Shown here: one piece after another, positions 45,314 to 56,649 of the stretch
Numbering within the stretch: the stretch's first letter is position 1
How the letters are laid out: each line of letters begins with the position of its first letter
NCBI GenBank assembly: GCA_951804985.1
Contig: OX638132.1
Span: 9,219,529-9,283,528 of the forward strand
DNA length: 64,000 nt
DNA from: Dryomyza anilis
Lineage: Eukaryota; Arthropoda; Insecta; Diptera; Dryomyzidae
Direction of reading: 5' to 3'
Program-made: the position numbers and the translations under genes
Notes under the pieces: model-generated
The model's input: the letters and a program-made list of their open reading frames with translations, nothing else
What the model was told of the DNA's origin: nothing
Databases searched by the model: none

Positions 45314-46030
45314 TATTTTTATACCCTACACTAAGAGTGAAAGGGTATATTCAGTTTGGTACGCCGTTTGTAACACCCAGAAGGAAGCATCTCCGGTATG
45401 GAAAAGTATATATATTCTTGATCAGCATGACCTCCTGAGTCGATTTAGCGATGTCCGTCTGTCTGTCCGTCTGTCTGTCTGTCTGTCTGTTGAAATCCCT
45501 AAGACTTTTAAAATTGAAGAGCTAGATAAATGAAACTTATAACTTAGATTACTAATATACCTACGCTATATGTGCGAAAAAATTGGCGAGATCGGTCCAT
45601 TGTGACCTATGATCCGACCACTTATGTTCAAATACCTCATATAAAATTTACATATACAGATCAATTTTACTGTATACGTGCTTAGGTAAACTTTTTTGGT
45701 CAAATATGTATTGACATCATGCTCAAATACATGATAATAATGTTTTCCGGCGAAAAGACTTGTGGTTCACCAAAAAAGAAATCGATATTCGGTACACCTA
45801 TCCATATGTAAATATGGGTATCAAATGAATGGAAATTCTTCAGCGATTGAATGTTTGTAGTTATTTTCAGGATTCGTATACCCTGGTGACCTATATATCA
45901 CTTTGAATGGTAACCACACATATGTGTAGGGTATTTATAGTCGGCTTAGACCGACTATAATTTTGATAATCCGAACTATCATAATTACACCTACTTTAAA
46001 ATTTCCCATGTGATCTAACCTTCCCAACTG
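45314..46030 (+). mobile_element. HINE (DINE-1-like), full copy
   Basis: It starts TTTTTATACCCTACACTAAG, then GAAAGGGTATATTCAGTTTG, CCCAGAAGGAAGCATCTCC, TATATATTCTTGATCAGC, GAGTCGATTTAGCGATGTCC and a (GTCT)n tract. This matches the order of Drosophila DINE-1. Near the 3' end is the hairpin TATAGTCGGCTTAGACCGAC (45937-45956, continuing TATA), and it ends AACCTTCCCAACTGGTTTT. It interrupts the right arm of the foldback element. Confidence 0.92.
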
Positions 46031-46459
46031 GTTTTGAATAAAACAGAATTGAAATATATGAGATTTGCTAATTTATAATGTAAAGCACAAGAATGGTGTA
46101 CAACTAGAAACTCAGAAACAAATGCTCAAAAATGGGTCTTTTTTTAGCCCAAAAATGAGTGCTTTTTCCATCATATCTCAGGTCCTGTTGAAGGAATTTT
46201 GAAAATTGATATGTACATATAATTTGTGTTCTAGTATGCATGTTTTGAATAAAATAAAAATAAGTCGCACATTATAATCAACGCTTAACAACCTATAGAA
46301 TCCTCAAAAACGTGTTTTTTTGGTTTTCTCAAATATCCTTAAAACTGGACGTGTAGGGAAAAAAACTGAAAACGCCATTGTTCTTAGAATGTTCAAATCC
46401 ATAAGAATATGTAACTTTCATTTCTGGTGTCGAAAATTGTTGACAAATGTCCGCAAAGT

Positions 46460-47376
46460 GTTATGCAATTAATATAATGTTGTAATTATAAATTAATATA
46501 TTAAAAAAAAACATTTTACTATGTATAAGAAATAACAATGTATAAGAAATAACAAGAACTACTTGAGAACTGAGAAGTATGACAAAAAAATGAACGGAAA
46601 ATAAATATTTTGATTGAAATTTGGTTTTATGAACAACATTCTTCAATATGATGTACATATATGCTGTACTTTGAGTATTTGTTCATTAATATGATGAAAC
46701 TTCGCATACACTTCATTATATTGAAGAACAGTTTTGGATCATTCTTCAAATTGATAATTAATTCATAACATTGTTGTATTGTAGTTATCAATATTGATAC
46801 GAAAATTCAGTCTACGGAAAACTGTTCTACAAGTTCGTATCTCTGGATTGTGTTCAAAATAATAAAACTCTTTTGTTTGGTTTAATTTATAACAAATAAC
46901 TTTATTAGTTCACTTTAATAAACAACTTTTCTAATAAGAAATTCTAATAACTGCTGCATGTCCACTATTTAACTTGACATTGTTCTCACACGAGACGCAC
47001 TCGACCACTTTCCAATTACTACTGAAGTGCTGTGTCTCAGATGCATCGCCCTTATATACTACATGCATCAGTTCGACACGTTTCAACAAACTTCGACATG
47101 TCTCGAGATGTTTCGAGAACCTTCTACTCGTTTCGTTAATATGCTAATGGCATCTCATTCGCACTTATGTGTTTCTAATGCGCTGATCTCTTTCTCGCAC
47201 ATTGCTTCAGTGCGCTGAATAATCTTCCGTATCTTTCTAACACATTGCTTAGTGCGCTGAATTGTCTTGCGTCTCATGTATTTTTGTTGATTGCTTGCAC
47301 TAACTTTTCATAACAATATTATGAATCGTTCTTGCCCGAACGAAATTCATCAATATGATATAGATTTTTTTTTGTG
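46460..47376 (-). mobile_element. CACAG-ended MITE split by a solo LTR
   Basis: In reverse orientation it carries AACAAGAACTACTTGAGAAC, TTCATTAATATGATGAAAC and, after the LTR, GAAATTCATCAATATGATA to TTTTTTTTTGTG. The interior order mirrors 48810-49200. The left boundary is approximate. Confidence 0.8.
46795..47315 (+). mobile_element. Solo LTR 2 (521 bp)
   Basis: It starts TGATACGAAAATTCAG and ends CTTTTCATAACA, flanked by ATAT on both sides (46791-46794, 47316-47319). The MITE sequence reads through once the LTR and one ATAT are removed. It shares the CTGCATGTCCACTATTTAAC, CCCTTATATACTACATGC and GCGCTGAATTGTCTTGCG blocks with solo LTR 1 but has one fewer 3' repeat unit. Confidence 0.88.
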
Positions 47377-48809
47377 TCCGTTTACGTCTGTTTTTCAGTG
47401 GTAGTTTATATTTCATTTCACGCTGTGTTTTGCTAAACCAGCTAATGTCAACGAATTATCGATTATTTTTATTATTTGGAACAGCTGATATTTAATATTT
47501 ATATATTTTATAATTAAAAGAAATTACAAAGTGAATTTAAAGAAATATAATTAACGAAATAATATATATCAGTGTGAAATAGAGCAACATTAGTACGTGG
47601 TATCGCGTTCAGTGCTAGTTTGTACAATGTATAATAGACGAAAACTAATAAAATGTAAACCAATGAACAGACAAATTAGCGGACAAAAAAACTAAGAGCA
47701 TGGACTGCAGAACGTAAAGAGCGAATATCACATTTTTCTGTCAAAAACATTGAGAGTTTATACGAAGCTTATCCCAGCGATAACCGTCGGTTAAACTAAG
47801 TTTAAGTTTACCGAAAAACTCTCTTCTGAGTTTAAACCACAAATGAAGTTGAACTAACACTGAAATTAATGTAAAATAATCATTTTTTTTACTAAGTAAT
47901 TTTTTTTTTATAATTGGAAGGGATTAATAAAACATATTTTTTTTAAAGATAAGCAAAATGATTAAATCAATTTTTTTAATGAGTTTAGCAAAGCATATAC
48001 TTTCATTATTTGTACAATCACGACACCCACTAAAATTTCAGTTCAAGTCACGCTTTTATATATTTTAATCTTTTATCTATTTGTAGCATCTCAGTGCCTC
48101 ATACATGACATAAACTTAACTCATGAAATGAATGACTTTTGAATATTTCTAAGGTAATGATGATTTTAAAAAAATCAAATCAAAAACATGTTGCTGCTTG
48201 CCATGTGCATGTCTGTCCGACTGTGTATCTGGCAGTCGTTAGTTTATTGCCAAATATCTCAAAGAGTGCGACATATAACGCGGCCGTTACATAGAGATAA
48301 ATGTACATTTGTGGCGTCAGAAAGACATACAGACGATCAGACAGCCAGCCAGCCATCATCCATAGCAAAATAAAACCATTTAGACAGAAATCTACAGAAA
48401 AATTAAATCAGCCAACGATCCGTCGCACTTATTTCCAAATTTAAGGAGCAGCAGCAGGCAGCAGTTTCAACGCAACACTTTCATTTTTTTTCTTCCTTCT
48501 CTTCGATTTTTTCAACATTTTTGGAAATTTACGTTTATTTTTATTATTTTTGCAATTGAATTAATTTTATTTTCCCATTAATTTATTTAATTTCCTTTGC
48601 TTTTGCTTTGGCTGTTGCGTCGAGTGCCGTCGAGTATTCCAACAATGTTGTTGTTGCTGTTGCTCATGTTCCATTTAACGCCATCGCTGCACAGTGGCAC
48701 AAATTCAAAATCAGAACTCTTTGCAATTTTGCACGCAGAAATATGTTTTAAAATATTTTTTTTTAACTGGTAAAATAGTTTATCTATAGTTTTTTTTTTA
48801 CATGTGACA
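47377..48809. other. Non-coding, partly leader-like
   Basis: 47785-47870 has GGTTAAAC/GTTTAAA motifs like 39815-40075. 48190-48460 and 48590-48680 are GC-richer (GCAGCAGCAGGCAGCAGTTT, GTTGCGTCGAGTGCCGTCG, then GTTGTTGTTGCTGTTGC) and look like leader or regulatory DNA. No frame is supported. Confidence 0.3.
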
Positions 48810-49701
48810 CACAGAAAAAAATATTACATCATATTGATGAATTCCGTTCTTCAAACCATGATTCATTGTATTGAATAGCCATTCATAATATTAATGACTA
48901 ACGCCATCAATGTTTTGAATGCTATCATAAATATGAAGAACGCTTGGCAACTGTCGAAAAAGTGTTCTTCAAAATGATGAATTGTATGTAAAGAATACGT
49001 TTCATCATATTAATGAACCAAAATATAAAATAAAACATATTAGTTCTTCATATTGAAGAACTCTGTTCATTAAACCAAATTTCTATTAAAATGTTTTTTT
49101 TTTCGTTCATTGTTTGCCGTACTTCTCAGTTCTCAAGTAGTTCTTGTGTGTTATTTCTTATGTAATGCTTGCTCGACATGCATAAATTAGTAAAATGTTT
49201 ATAAAATATTTATTATAATTACAACTTTTAATTAATAAAAAGTTATATTTATAAAATTTATTTTTGAAAAAAAAAATTTTTTTTTTGAAAAAATGTTGTT
49301 TCGAAAAACATTTTTTTCGGACAAATTTTTTTCGAATATAATTTTTTTTTGAAGAATTTTTTTTTCGAAAAATTAATTTTTTCAAAAACATTTTTTTTGA
49401 ATTTTTTTTTTCGAAACAATTTTTTTGTCCGATATTTTTTATCCGAATAATTTTTTCACTGTTATTTTTTAAATAAAATTTTTACAACAATTTTTTTTCG
49501 AATTATTTTATAATTTTTTTTTTTTTTTTAAATATTATGAACAAATTCATCAATATGACAATTCAAATTCATTATATTGAATACTTTCATTAATATGTCA
49601 TTTAATGAACGGTGGTATCAATATGATGAATCTGGTAGTTGGTGAAAAAATTCATAATATTTATGAATAAATTCATCATATTGAAGAATTTCTTTTCTGT
49701 G
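48810..49701 (+). mobile_element. CACAG-ended MITE, full copy (892 bp)
   Basis: Ends CACAGAAAAAAATATTACAT and TTTCTTTTCTGTG, flanked by CA on both sides. Collinear with 38401-39322 except for the homopolymer core (49262-49530), which differs in length and order of its T/A blocks. Confidence 0.93.
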
Positions 49702-49919
49702 CAGGTATAAATCAGAACGTTGTGTAAGCATACAATCTGAAACTCAGATATGACATATTTTCGAAAGTATTGAACATTTTAACGTCAAACTAACGGAATA
49801 CGGATAACAGAATTAGAATAAAAATATATAAGTCATGTAAATCTAATTCCTAACTCCATTCTCACAAAAATGGCGTATGGATCAAAACAATAATGCAAAA
49901 ATCCCATATTAAAAACGAT

Positions 49920-50430
49920 TATGAATTATTCACCAACTACCAGATTCATCATATTGATACCACCGTTAATTAAATGATATATTGATGAATGCATTCATTA
50001 TATATATGAACTTAGTTCATCGGACATCGATGTTTCTGAACTGATATAGGGGAATCTTTGAGGAATCATTTGTGACATTTCCTGCTGGGTTATTCATACC
50101 ATCGAATGAACATCGTAGTGAAGAACGAAATATTCAATACAATGAATTTGTTCATTATATTTATGAATATAATATTCAATATGATGAATATTGTTGAACT
50201 AATTTTTTTTTCAAAAAAAAATATATTTTTTTAAAAATTTTTTCGAAATAAAATATTTTTTTTTAGAAAATAATTCGAAAAAAAGTGTTGTAAAATAAAA
50301 ATGTTATTTAAAAAAAACCAGAAAAAAAATTAAAACAAAAATTATATGAAAAAAAAATTTTCGGATAAAAAAAAATTGGCCTAAAAAAAATATTTTTTTT
50401 TGAAAAAAAAAAATACTAAATTTTTTAATT
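49920..50430 (-). mobile_element. Decayed CACAG-type MITE
   Basis: TTCACCAACTACCAGATTCA, ATATGATACCACC-like and GAATTTGTTCATTATATTT blocks occur in reverse order relative to 49540-49690, followed by an A/T homopolymer core (50205-50420). Ends not preserved. Confidence 0.5.
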
Positions 50431-51577
50431 ATATTTAAAATGGATAATGGTCCTTGCTCTAGTTGTTGAGATAATAGCAGTTCTAATTCTTTAAAATAAA
50501 TGAATATAAATAATATTTTTCAAAATTTGAATGATTAATAAATAAAAATGATGCCCACTGTGCGTAGTCTATATTTACAGCTGTCGCCGTTGTTGCATTG
50601 AGTCAACGCGCGCATTTATTACGCTTTGCTCTGAGTGCTCCGGTTACATCTGTCTGACATTCTGTCTGTCTGTCTTTATGTATGTTTGTGTCTGTCTCTT
50701 TGGCTGTCGTATTATAGCTGCCTTTTTTATGCATATCTGTCTGTAAGACTTTATTTCTGTTCGGTCGTCCGTCCGTTCGTTCGTTCGTTCGAATATTCGT
50801 TCATTTGCTGTGCTGTCTGTCTGCGCCTTTTATGTCGCCACATTTCGCCATGACAAAAATCCCTTTCCGTACCTTATTCAATGTTTTATTATTTTTGACA
50901 AAACACAGCAGAAAAGACGTCGACGACGACGACAACAACGCTTGCATATTAAACGAAATCTTGCAGAACGAAACAAATTTGGTAAAAGTTAAATTTTTAG
51001 AGCAGATCCAAGCGGTGCAAAAAAAAATAAAATAAATTTGCTCGAAATAAACGTAAAACTGTTTGTTTTCTGCTTCTTCGGCGCAACACCGTTTGTGGCA
51101 AAATTGAATGCAAATTGGAATTTAGCTAAATATTTTCTTATTTTTTTTTTTTATTCACCATTCATTCTTTCCTCTCGTATTATGTTTATTTTATTTGTCT
51201 GTTGCAAATATTGACTTGAATGTTTTTTTTTCTTGTCTTCGTTTTTCGAAATTATTGCAAATTGCATTTAATAATGGAATTTCTATTTATTTGCTTTGGA
51301 AAATCATGAACAGGGTAAATAAATATAATATTTTTCAAAACAACACTTGATTGGAGTTAGTTTTGGAAAATACAATTTATCTTTACACACAAAATAATTT
51401 TTTTTATTAATTTGCACAAAAATCTCTTAGATATTTTTTTTATTTTGAAAAAAAAAAATATTTTTTTTTAATTTAATTTTAATTTGTTGAAAAAAACTAA
51501 GAAAACATTGCATATTATTCAAAAATATTTTTTTAAACAATTAAATAACTTAAATCCGGAAATTGTTATCAGTTTCT
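50431..51577. other. Non-coding with CTGT-rich tract
   Basis: 50640-50800 is rich in GTCTGTCT and GTTCGTTCGTTCG repeats. 50915-50940 has GACGTCGACGACGACGAC. The frames across it are repeat-driven. 51050-51577 is AT-rich. Confidence 0.4.
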
Positions 51578-51713
51578 GGGGCCCTATACTCGTTTGATGA
51601 GAAATATTATATAAGAATGAAATTGAGATAATAACTATTTTTTATATTAACAGAATATGAAAATAGTTTTTTTATTCTCATTTTTTAAGTCTCATCAAAC
51701 GAGAATACGCCCC
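51578..51713. mobile_element. Short MITE with GGGGCCCTATACTCG ends (136 bp)
   Basis: The left end GGGGCCCTATACTCGTTTG and right end CAAACGAGAATACGCCCC are inverted repeats over about 24 bases with two mismatches; the interior is AT-rich. No clear target duplication. Confidence 0.78.
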
Positions 51714-51789
51714 TAGATCAAAATACGATAACACATCCCGACCAGGAGCCTGATCAGATAATGATTGCATTCTAAAATAAATTTCCACT

Positions 51790-52160
51790 TTCCAAATTTC
51801 TCAAGAATTATAAATACATTGAACATGAAAAACATTAAATTTTAATTCAAAGAATGAAATCTTAAATTTTATGAATCTGGTAGCTCTTAAAAAATTCATA
51901 ATATTAATGAATAAAATAATTATATTGAATATATTTTTGTTCTTCACTTGACCTGAGTCGATTTAGCATTATCCGTACGTCTATCTGTTTGTTGAAATTA
52001 CGATTAGATGAAAACTATAATAGGTATATCAATGAAACTCCAAAGTTAGATTATTTATATACCTACACTGTCTGGTATTGAAAATGGGCATGACCGGTAT
52101 ATTGTGTTCTGTGAACCGATCGCTAATGTTCAAATAACTCATATGACACTAATATCTATG
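51790..52160 (+). mobile_element. Decayed MITE followed by a HINE remnant
   Basis: 51790-51945 resembles the 18592-19075 foldback arm and the CACAG MITE 3' end (ATGAATCTGGTAGCTC, TTCATAATATTAATG). 51950-52160 has CCTGAGTCGATTTAGCATT, GTTGAAATTACGATTAG and GGGCATGACCGGTATATTG, the middle of a HINE. Confidence 0.5.
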
Positions 52161-52244
52161 GATGAATTTTTATTTTATACCGGTAGAAGTGCGCTTTTTA
52201 TTTGTAAAAACCCCTTGACTTTATGATTAAAAATATAAAGTTTT

Positions 52245-52585
52245 TCTTATGAACCGACTTTTTGCTTTTAATTCACTTTAAATTTTAAAGTAGCACTTTT
52301 AATTTTAAAGTCGCACTTTAAATTTTCACTTTTATTTTAATAACAGCATACGTTCCACCGATTTCTTTACTACCTATTGTTAATGTTAACATTTCCGATA
52401 TCCCTTTTGTGTATGCAATTCACCAAATCGTGGCTGTGGCGTAAACATAAACATAAAGTTATATTTAAAATATTAAATTTAAATATGATACATTTCAATT
52501 TAAAGTGTTGCACTTTGGATTCACAAGACATTTAAATTAAAAATGTTAACTTTAAAATTTAAAGTGCACTATATATCTCGTTGCA
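52245..52585 (+). mobile_element. Decayed CACCGAG-type MITE
   Basis: Repeated ACTTTAAATTTTAAAG motifs, CCGATATCCCTTTTGTGTATG and TTAAAGTGTTGCACTTTG follow the order of 30766-31281. The left end is lost and the right end is TATATCTCGTTG. Confidence 0.55.
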
Positions 52586-52652
52586 TTGATAAAGAATTTT
52601 ATTTTCTAATATTTTTACATTTCATTTAATCACTGTATCTAATATCAATTTA

Positions 52653-52678
52653 TTTATTCACTTTCATTGCAGGTATGT
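52653..52678 (+). promoter_or_regulatory. Candidate recursive splice (ratchet) site
   Basis: TTTATTCACTTTCATTGCAG (about 52653-52672) is followed without any exon by GTATGT at 52673. A good 3' splice site abutting a good 5' splice site is the signature of zero-length exons used to remove very long introns in flies. It lies on the same strand as the three candidate first exons. The match is by eye, with no branch-point scoring. Confidence 0.4.
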
Positions 52679-52735
52679 TTTGGCAGAACAACATTAAGGT
52701 ATTCTCATCAAACATCTATAATATATATCGCTGTA

Positions 52736-53567
52736 CACCCAAAGAACGAATCAGTTGGGGCAACCGATTTACTTAGTTCTGTGAACATTCGACTGATTCA
52801 GTTGTTGCAACACCGTGTATCAATTCACACAACTAATGAATACAATTGACACAACCAATTTGTTTAGTTGTGGTAGCCAATTTTATTATAAGAAATCGGC
52901 CATTTTACTTCGCCATAACGCTCCAACATGTTGCAAAGACGAAGTCAGCGTCACAACAACGTTCCTAAGATCGAACATTGCCGACGATTCGTTGGGCTGC
53001 TGACTTCGTGTTTGCAACACTTTGGAGCGCTAGGGCTGCATATAGAAATACAACATATAGAAACAAAATCGCAAGAACTCGGTAGAATAGTATGTCTCTT
53101 GTTGACATACCGAACAGTAACAACGATAAAGCCTTAAAACAATTCCAAATTTTCATTTACACGTGGCACGCACTGTCCGCACCACAAAACAAAACGAGTG
53201 AAAAATCTAAAGCTTGCGCGACTGGTGTTGTCCTGCTTTGGCATCGCTTTTATACAAGACAACTGATTTCGCAGTTGAATCATATAAATATTGGTTGCTA
53301 CAACTTAATGTTATATAATTATTTGTTAAGTCAAATAAATATTGGTTAGGTCTCATTTTGAATTCAGTTGCCGTAGCAAGGAAATAAAAAAATTGAAAAT
53401 GGATAAAAAGTTTGTTTCTCCAATCAATGTTGCAGTTGCTTCAACTAATAGTTGCTTCATACTATTGTTCACCACAAATGAAAATCAGTTGTGGCTGACT
53501 AAATTTGGTAGATGCAACTGAATATTCGTTGAAACAACTGCACACCAAGCAATTATTTTTTTTTGTG
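52736..53567 (+). mobile_element. CACCCAAAG-ended element, copy 1 (832 bp)
   Basis: It runs from CACCCAAAGAACGAATCAGT to ATTTTTTTTTGTG, flanked by TA on both sides, and is collinear with 56664-57631. A long hairpin lies at 52919-53031 (CGCTCCAACATGTTGCAAAG with TTTGCAACACTTTGGAGCG). It is richer in GC and CAACT/AGTTG motifs than the other MITEs. Short frames across it carry no recognisable domain. Confidence 0.88.
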
Positions 53568-53569
53568 TA

Positions 53570-54125
53570 TGCATGTTTACTACAACAGTATGTTTCGCAG
53601 TTTTATGTGATTTCTTCCAACAGCCTTGTTGTCGGTCATTCTTCAATATTCTAAACAGCAAATCGCGCCATTAATCAGTTAATTTAATGATCCATAAATA
53701 ATAACATTCAAATGTTCTCACACTCGAGTCGCACATAAAATAAATGATGATGATCATGTCATAAAACCGGAACACGTTCTTTTGTAAGCTGATTCAATAT
53801 GTTTCATGTTTGCATTTTGAATTTTTAGTGAAAATATGAATGTTTAGTAAATATGTGAATTTTTAGTAAACATTTTAATTTCAGAGAACATTTTAAATAA
53901 TATGAATAATTAGTCATAATTTAATATTTTTGAGAACCAAAAATTGTTTTCAATTATTTGATGTCGATTCCTTACCCAAACTAATTATCAAAATTAATAA
54001 TTTTATTCATATATGCCCTCTGAATATGTTACTCTTATAAGTTTCAATCAAAATACTAATGCATGGTAATCTGAAAATATCATTTCTTCATATTTAAAGT
54101 ATACTTATTCTTGTTCTATCTGACT
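53570..54125. other. AT-rich non-coding stretch
   Basis: Nothing recognised. Confidence 0.4.
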
Positions 54126-54260
54126 TTGGTGGCTCGATTAGTTACTGTGTTGGACCACGACTCGAAAGATCCCGGGTTCGATCTCAGCGACTGTCAACAT
54201 CTTTACATAGAAAACCTTTTTCTATGTTTTTTCCTATAACTTATCCTTTTTAGAAAAATG
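54126..54260 (+). mobile_element. tRNA-derived SINE head
   Basis: GGTGGCTCGATTAGTTACTG (A-box-like) and CCCGGGTTCGATCTCAGCG (B-box-like) about 35 bases apart, with GTTGGACCACGACTCGAAAG between, parallel the SINE head at 23262-23540. The following CATAGAAAACCTTTTTCTAT also corresponds to that SINE. The 3' body is lost or different. Confidence 0.62.
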
Positions 54261-54319
54261 TTGGTAAAAACTATGTTGATAGGGTTTATTTTATAAATTA
54301 GAACCAATGAAAAATGTTA

Positions 54320-54540
54320 CACCCAGAAAAAAATACTATATAAATAATAGTTTTTTTACTATTAAAAATAGTCAATAGGATAAATTATTATTTTAATCGG
54401 AAAATACCATTAAATTCTAGAAAATACCATGACATTGTCATTGAGATTATATGAAAAGATTTATTTTTTGTATACTGTTAAATCAATAATTGTCCTATTG
54501 ATCAATTTTAATAGGATTTGAATTCATTTTTTTCTGGGTG
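54320..54540 (+). mobile_element. CACCCAG-ended MITE, best copy (221 bp)
   Basis: Ends CACCCAGAAAAAAATACTAT and ATTTTTTTCTGGGTG are perfect inverses over 14 bases, flanked by TA on both sides. Same interior as 7067-7286. Confidence 0.93.
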
Positions 54541-54987
54541 TAGTAATTTCATTCGTTAGTTTGACTATGCTCTGCCAAAAATCGTTTTCTTATATATCAT
54601 AAGATCCGAAATGCCAAAAAAAGCATCGTAGTATAAAAAATAAAAATTTGTCGAGTATTCAAATATCCTAATAACATATCGGAATATTAGTAAATTATTA
54701 TTAGTCTTGACAGTTATTGGGAAACGATTCTTTTGTTATTCTATATAGTATGCAGTCAAAATCATCGCCTACGAATTATATAGAATTGATGTATTTGATG
54801 TTTAGAGGAAAAATATTTCTCGTTTTGTTGAGTAGAGTTATAAGCCATGTTTCAGCTTTCGATTACATTTTTTTATGAAAATGTCCATACAAACATTTTA
54901 ATACAAAAAAATGTATTTAATATGAATTCGAACCGCTTACTTTCTTTGTCTTGAACTTGAAGAGTATAACGTGATTCACATGAATCA
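54541..54987. other. AT-rich non-coding stretch
   Basis: Nothing recognised. Confidence 0.4.
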
Positions 54988-55314
54988 CACGCACCGGAAA
55001 AAAATGTATACCATATTGCTGAATTCCTTTCTTCAAACCATGATTGAAGAACCATTCATAATATTAATGACTAACGACATCAATGTTATGAATGCAATCA
55101 TAAATATGATGAACGATTGGTTACTGTCGAAAAAAAGTATTCTTCAATATGGTGAACTGTATGTGAAGAATACGTTTCATCATATTAATGAACAAAAACA
55201 TAAAATACAACATTTATGTACATCATATTGAAGAATACTGTTCATCAAACCAAATTTCAATCAATCTATTTATTTTGTGTTAATTTTTTTGCCATACTTC
55301 TCAGTTTTCAAGTA
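54988..55314 (+). mobile_element. CACAG-type MITE, truncated by a second copy
   Basis: It starts CACCGGAAAAAAATGTATAC and follows the family order to CTTCTCAGTTTTCAAG, where a second copy begins at the TA of AAGTA. The rest of this first copy should continue beyond the second copy but was not found cleanly. Confidence 0.75.
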
Positions 55315-56101
55315 CACAGAAAAAAATGTAAATCATATTGCTGAATTTCGTTCTTCAAACCATGATTGAAGAACCATTCATAATATTTATGACTTACGAC
55401 ATCAATGTTATGAATGCGATCATAAATATGATGAACACTTGGTAACTGTCGAAAATGTGTTCTTCAATTTGATGAACTGTATGTGAAGAATACGTTTCCT
55501 CATTTTAATGAACCAAAATATAAAATACAACATATATATTCTTCATATTGAAGAACAGTGTTCATTAAACCAAATTTCAATAAAAAATATTTTTTGCCGT
55601 ATTTCTTAGTTCTCGAAGTAGTTCTTGTAAATATGTTATTTCTTATTAATGCTTGCTCGACATGCATAAATTAGTAAAATGTTTTATAATATATTTATTT
55701 ATAATTACAACTTTTTATTAATAAAAAGTTATATTTATAAAAAATATATTTTAAATAATAATTTGTTTTTTTTTTCGAAAATTTTTTTGTTTAAAAAAAA
55801 AAAAATTAGTAAACATTTTTTTTCTAAAAGTAAATTTTTTTTTTTTTAGAATTTTGTTTCTGCTATTTTTAAATAACAGTTTTACAACAACACTTTTTTT
55901 TTGAATTATTTTCTAAACACCATTTTTTTTTTTTGAAAAATTCCTAAGAAAAATATTATATTCATAAATATTATGAACAAATTCATCAATATGACGATTC
56001 AAATTCATTGTATTGAATATTTCATTCTTCATTATGATACGATACGAACGGAGGCAGTTGGTGAAAAAATTCATATTATTTATCAATAAATTCATCAAAA
56101 T
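55315..56101 (+). mobile_element. CACAG-ended MITE inserted in the previous copy
   Basis: It starts CACAGAAAAAAATGTAAATC after TA and is collinear with 48810-49690, including GCTTGCTCGACATGCATAAA and a homopolymer core (55755-55935). It is interrupted near its 3' end at 56101 by the CCCATGTA element. Its own 3' end after 58030 is degraded (ATGATGAATATTTTTTTTTT). Confidence 0.78.
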
Positions 56102-56435
56102 CCCATGTAAGAAAAAACGATGGGCCCAACGTTCGTCCAGTCTTGCGCCAAGCATGCATTGCTCTGGGCCAGGTCTGGTACCCAGAACTGGCTGAATACT
56201 GGTCAAGCCTTGGAATGATACGAAGGGCGCAAAACTGGCTCTAAGTATTCGGCCAAGACTGGCAAAAAATACATGGCCAATATAATATAACAATAATGTG
56301 GCAAAAATGCAAAAAAAAAATATATTTTTTTTTTACTTTCCTCTCTTTTCTTTTTCTTCCATTCTATTTATTTATTTTATTTCTCATTTATTTTATACAA
56401 TTTCCAATTTTAAGTAATTTAACAATTGTAGAAAA

Positions 56436-56515
56436 AATTCAGTTGTCACAAACTGGAATCGAACTCCTGACTCGGAAGTTAACGCCCACTGCTCTCCCCG
56501 TTAGGCTACTTATAT
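56436..56515 (-). ncRNA. tRNA-like Pol III unit (left arm)
   Basis: On the minus strand an A-box-like TAGCCTAACGGGGAGAGC is followed about 30 bases later by GGAGTTCGATTCC, a B-box match (56455-56467), then a T6 run (56432-56437) that could end Pol III transcription. Stems do not fold into a proper cloverleaf, so it is a tRNA-derived promoter or SINE head, not a tRNA gene. Confidence 0.55.
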
Positions 56516-56649
56516 TGTTTGAGATTTTTGCTTCAAAAACAAAATGTATGTTTTTTTTCTAATTTGTAATTTTTCTTCTAATGTGACAGACATTTTCAAA
56601 TTTTAAAGTTCAAGATTTTGAAAAAATGCTCTGAATCAAGTGAGATTGA

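Larger units (their letters stand above)
43165..46345. mobile_element. Large foldback element with two insertions
   Basis: The left arm (about 44494-44910) and right arm (about 46031-46345) are inverted repeats of about 300 bp: CATTTTTGAGCATTTGTTTC, CACCATTCTTGTGCTTTACA and ATATGTACATATCAATTTTC appear on both sides. The inner part (44930-45310) is also palindromic, around 45100 (CAATAATATTTTGGTCAGGG versus CCATAATAATATTG). The left end at 43165 reads GGGTTATTCCATATCAAATC, like the terminus of the MITE at 32490. The mirrored right terminus is missing. Without its mariner and HINE insertions the element would be about 1.2 kb. Confidence 0.72.

Noticed and set aside
49686..49711. Second recursive splice site (TTTCTTTTCTGTGCAG|GTATAA)
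   Set aside because: The pyrimidine tract is simply the MITE terminus plus the CA duplication, and GTATAA is a weak donor.
50635..50853. Cys/Leu/Val-rich frame
   Set aside because: Generated by GTCTGTCT and GTTCGTTC simple repeats.
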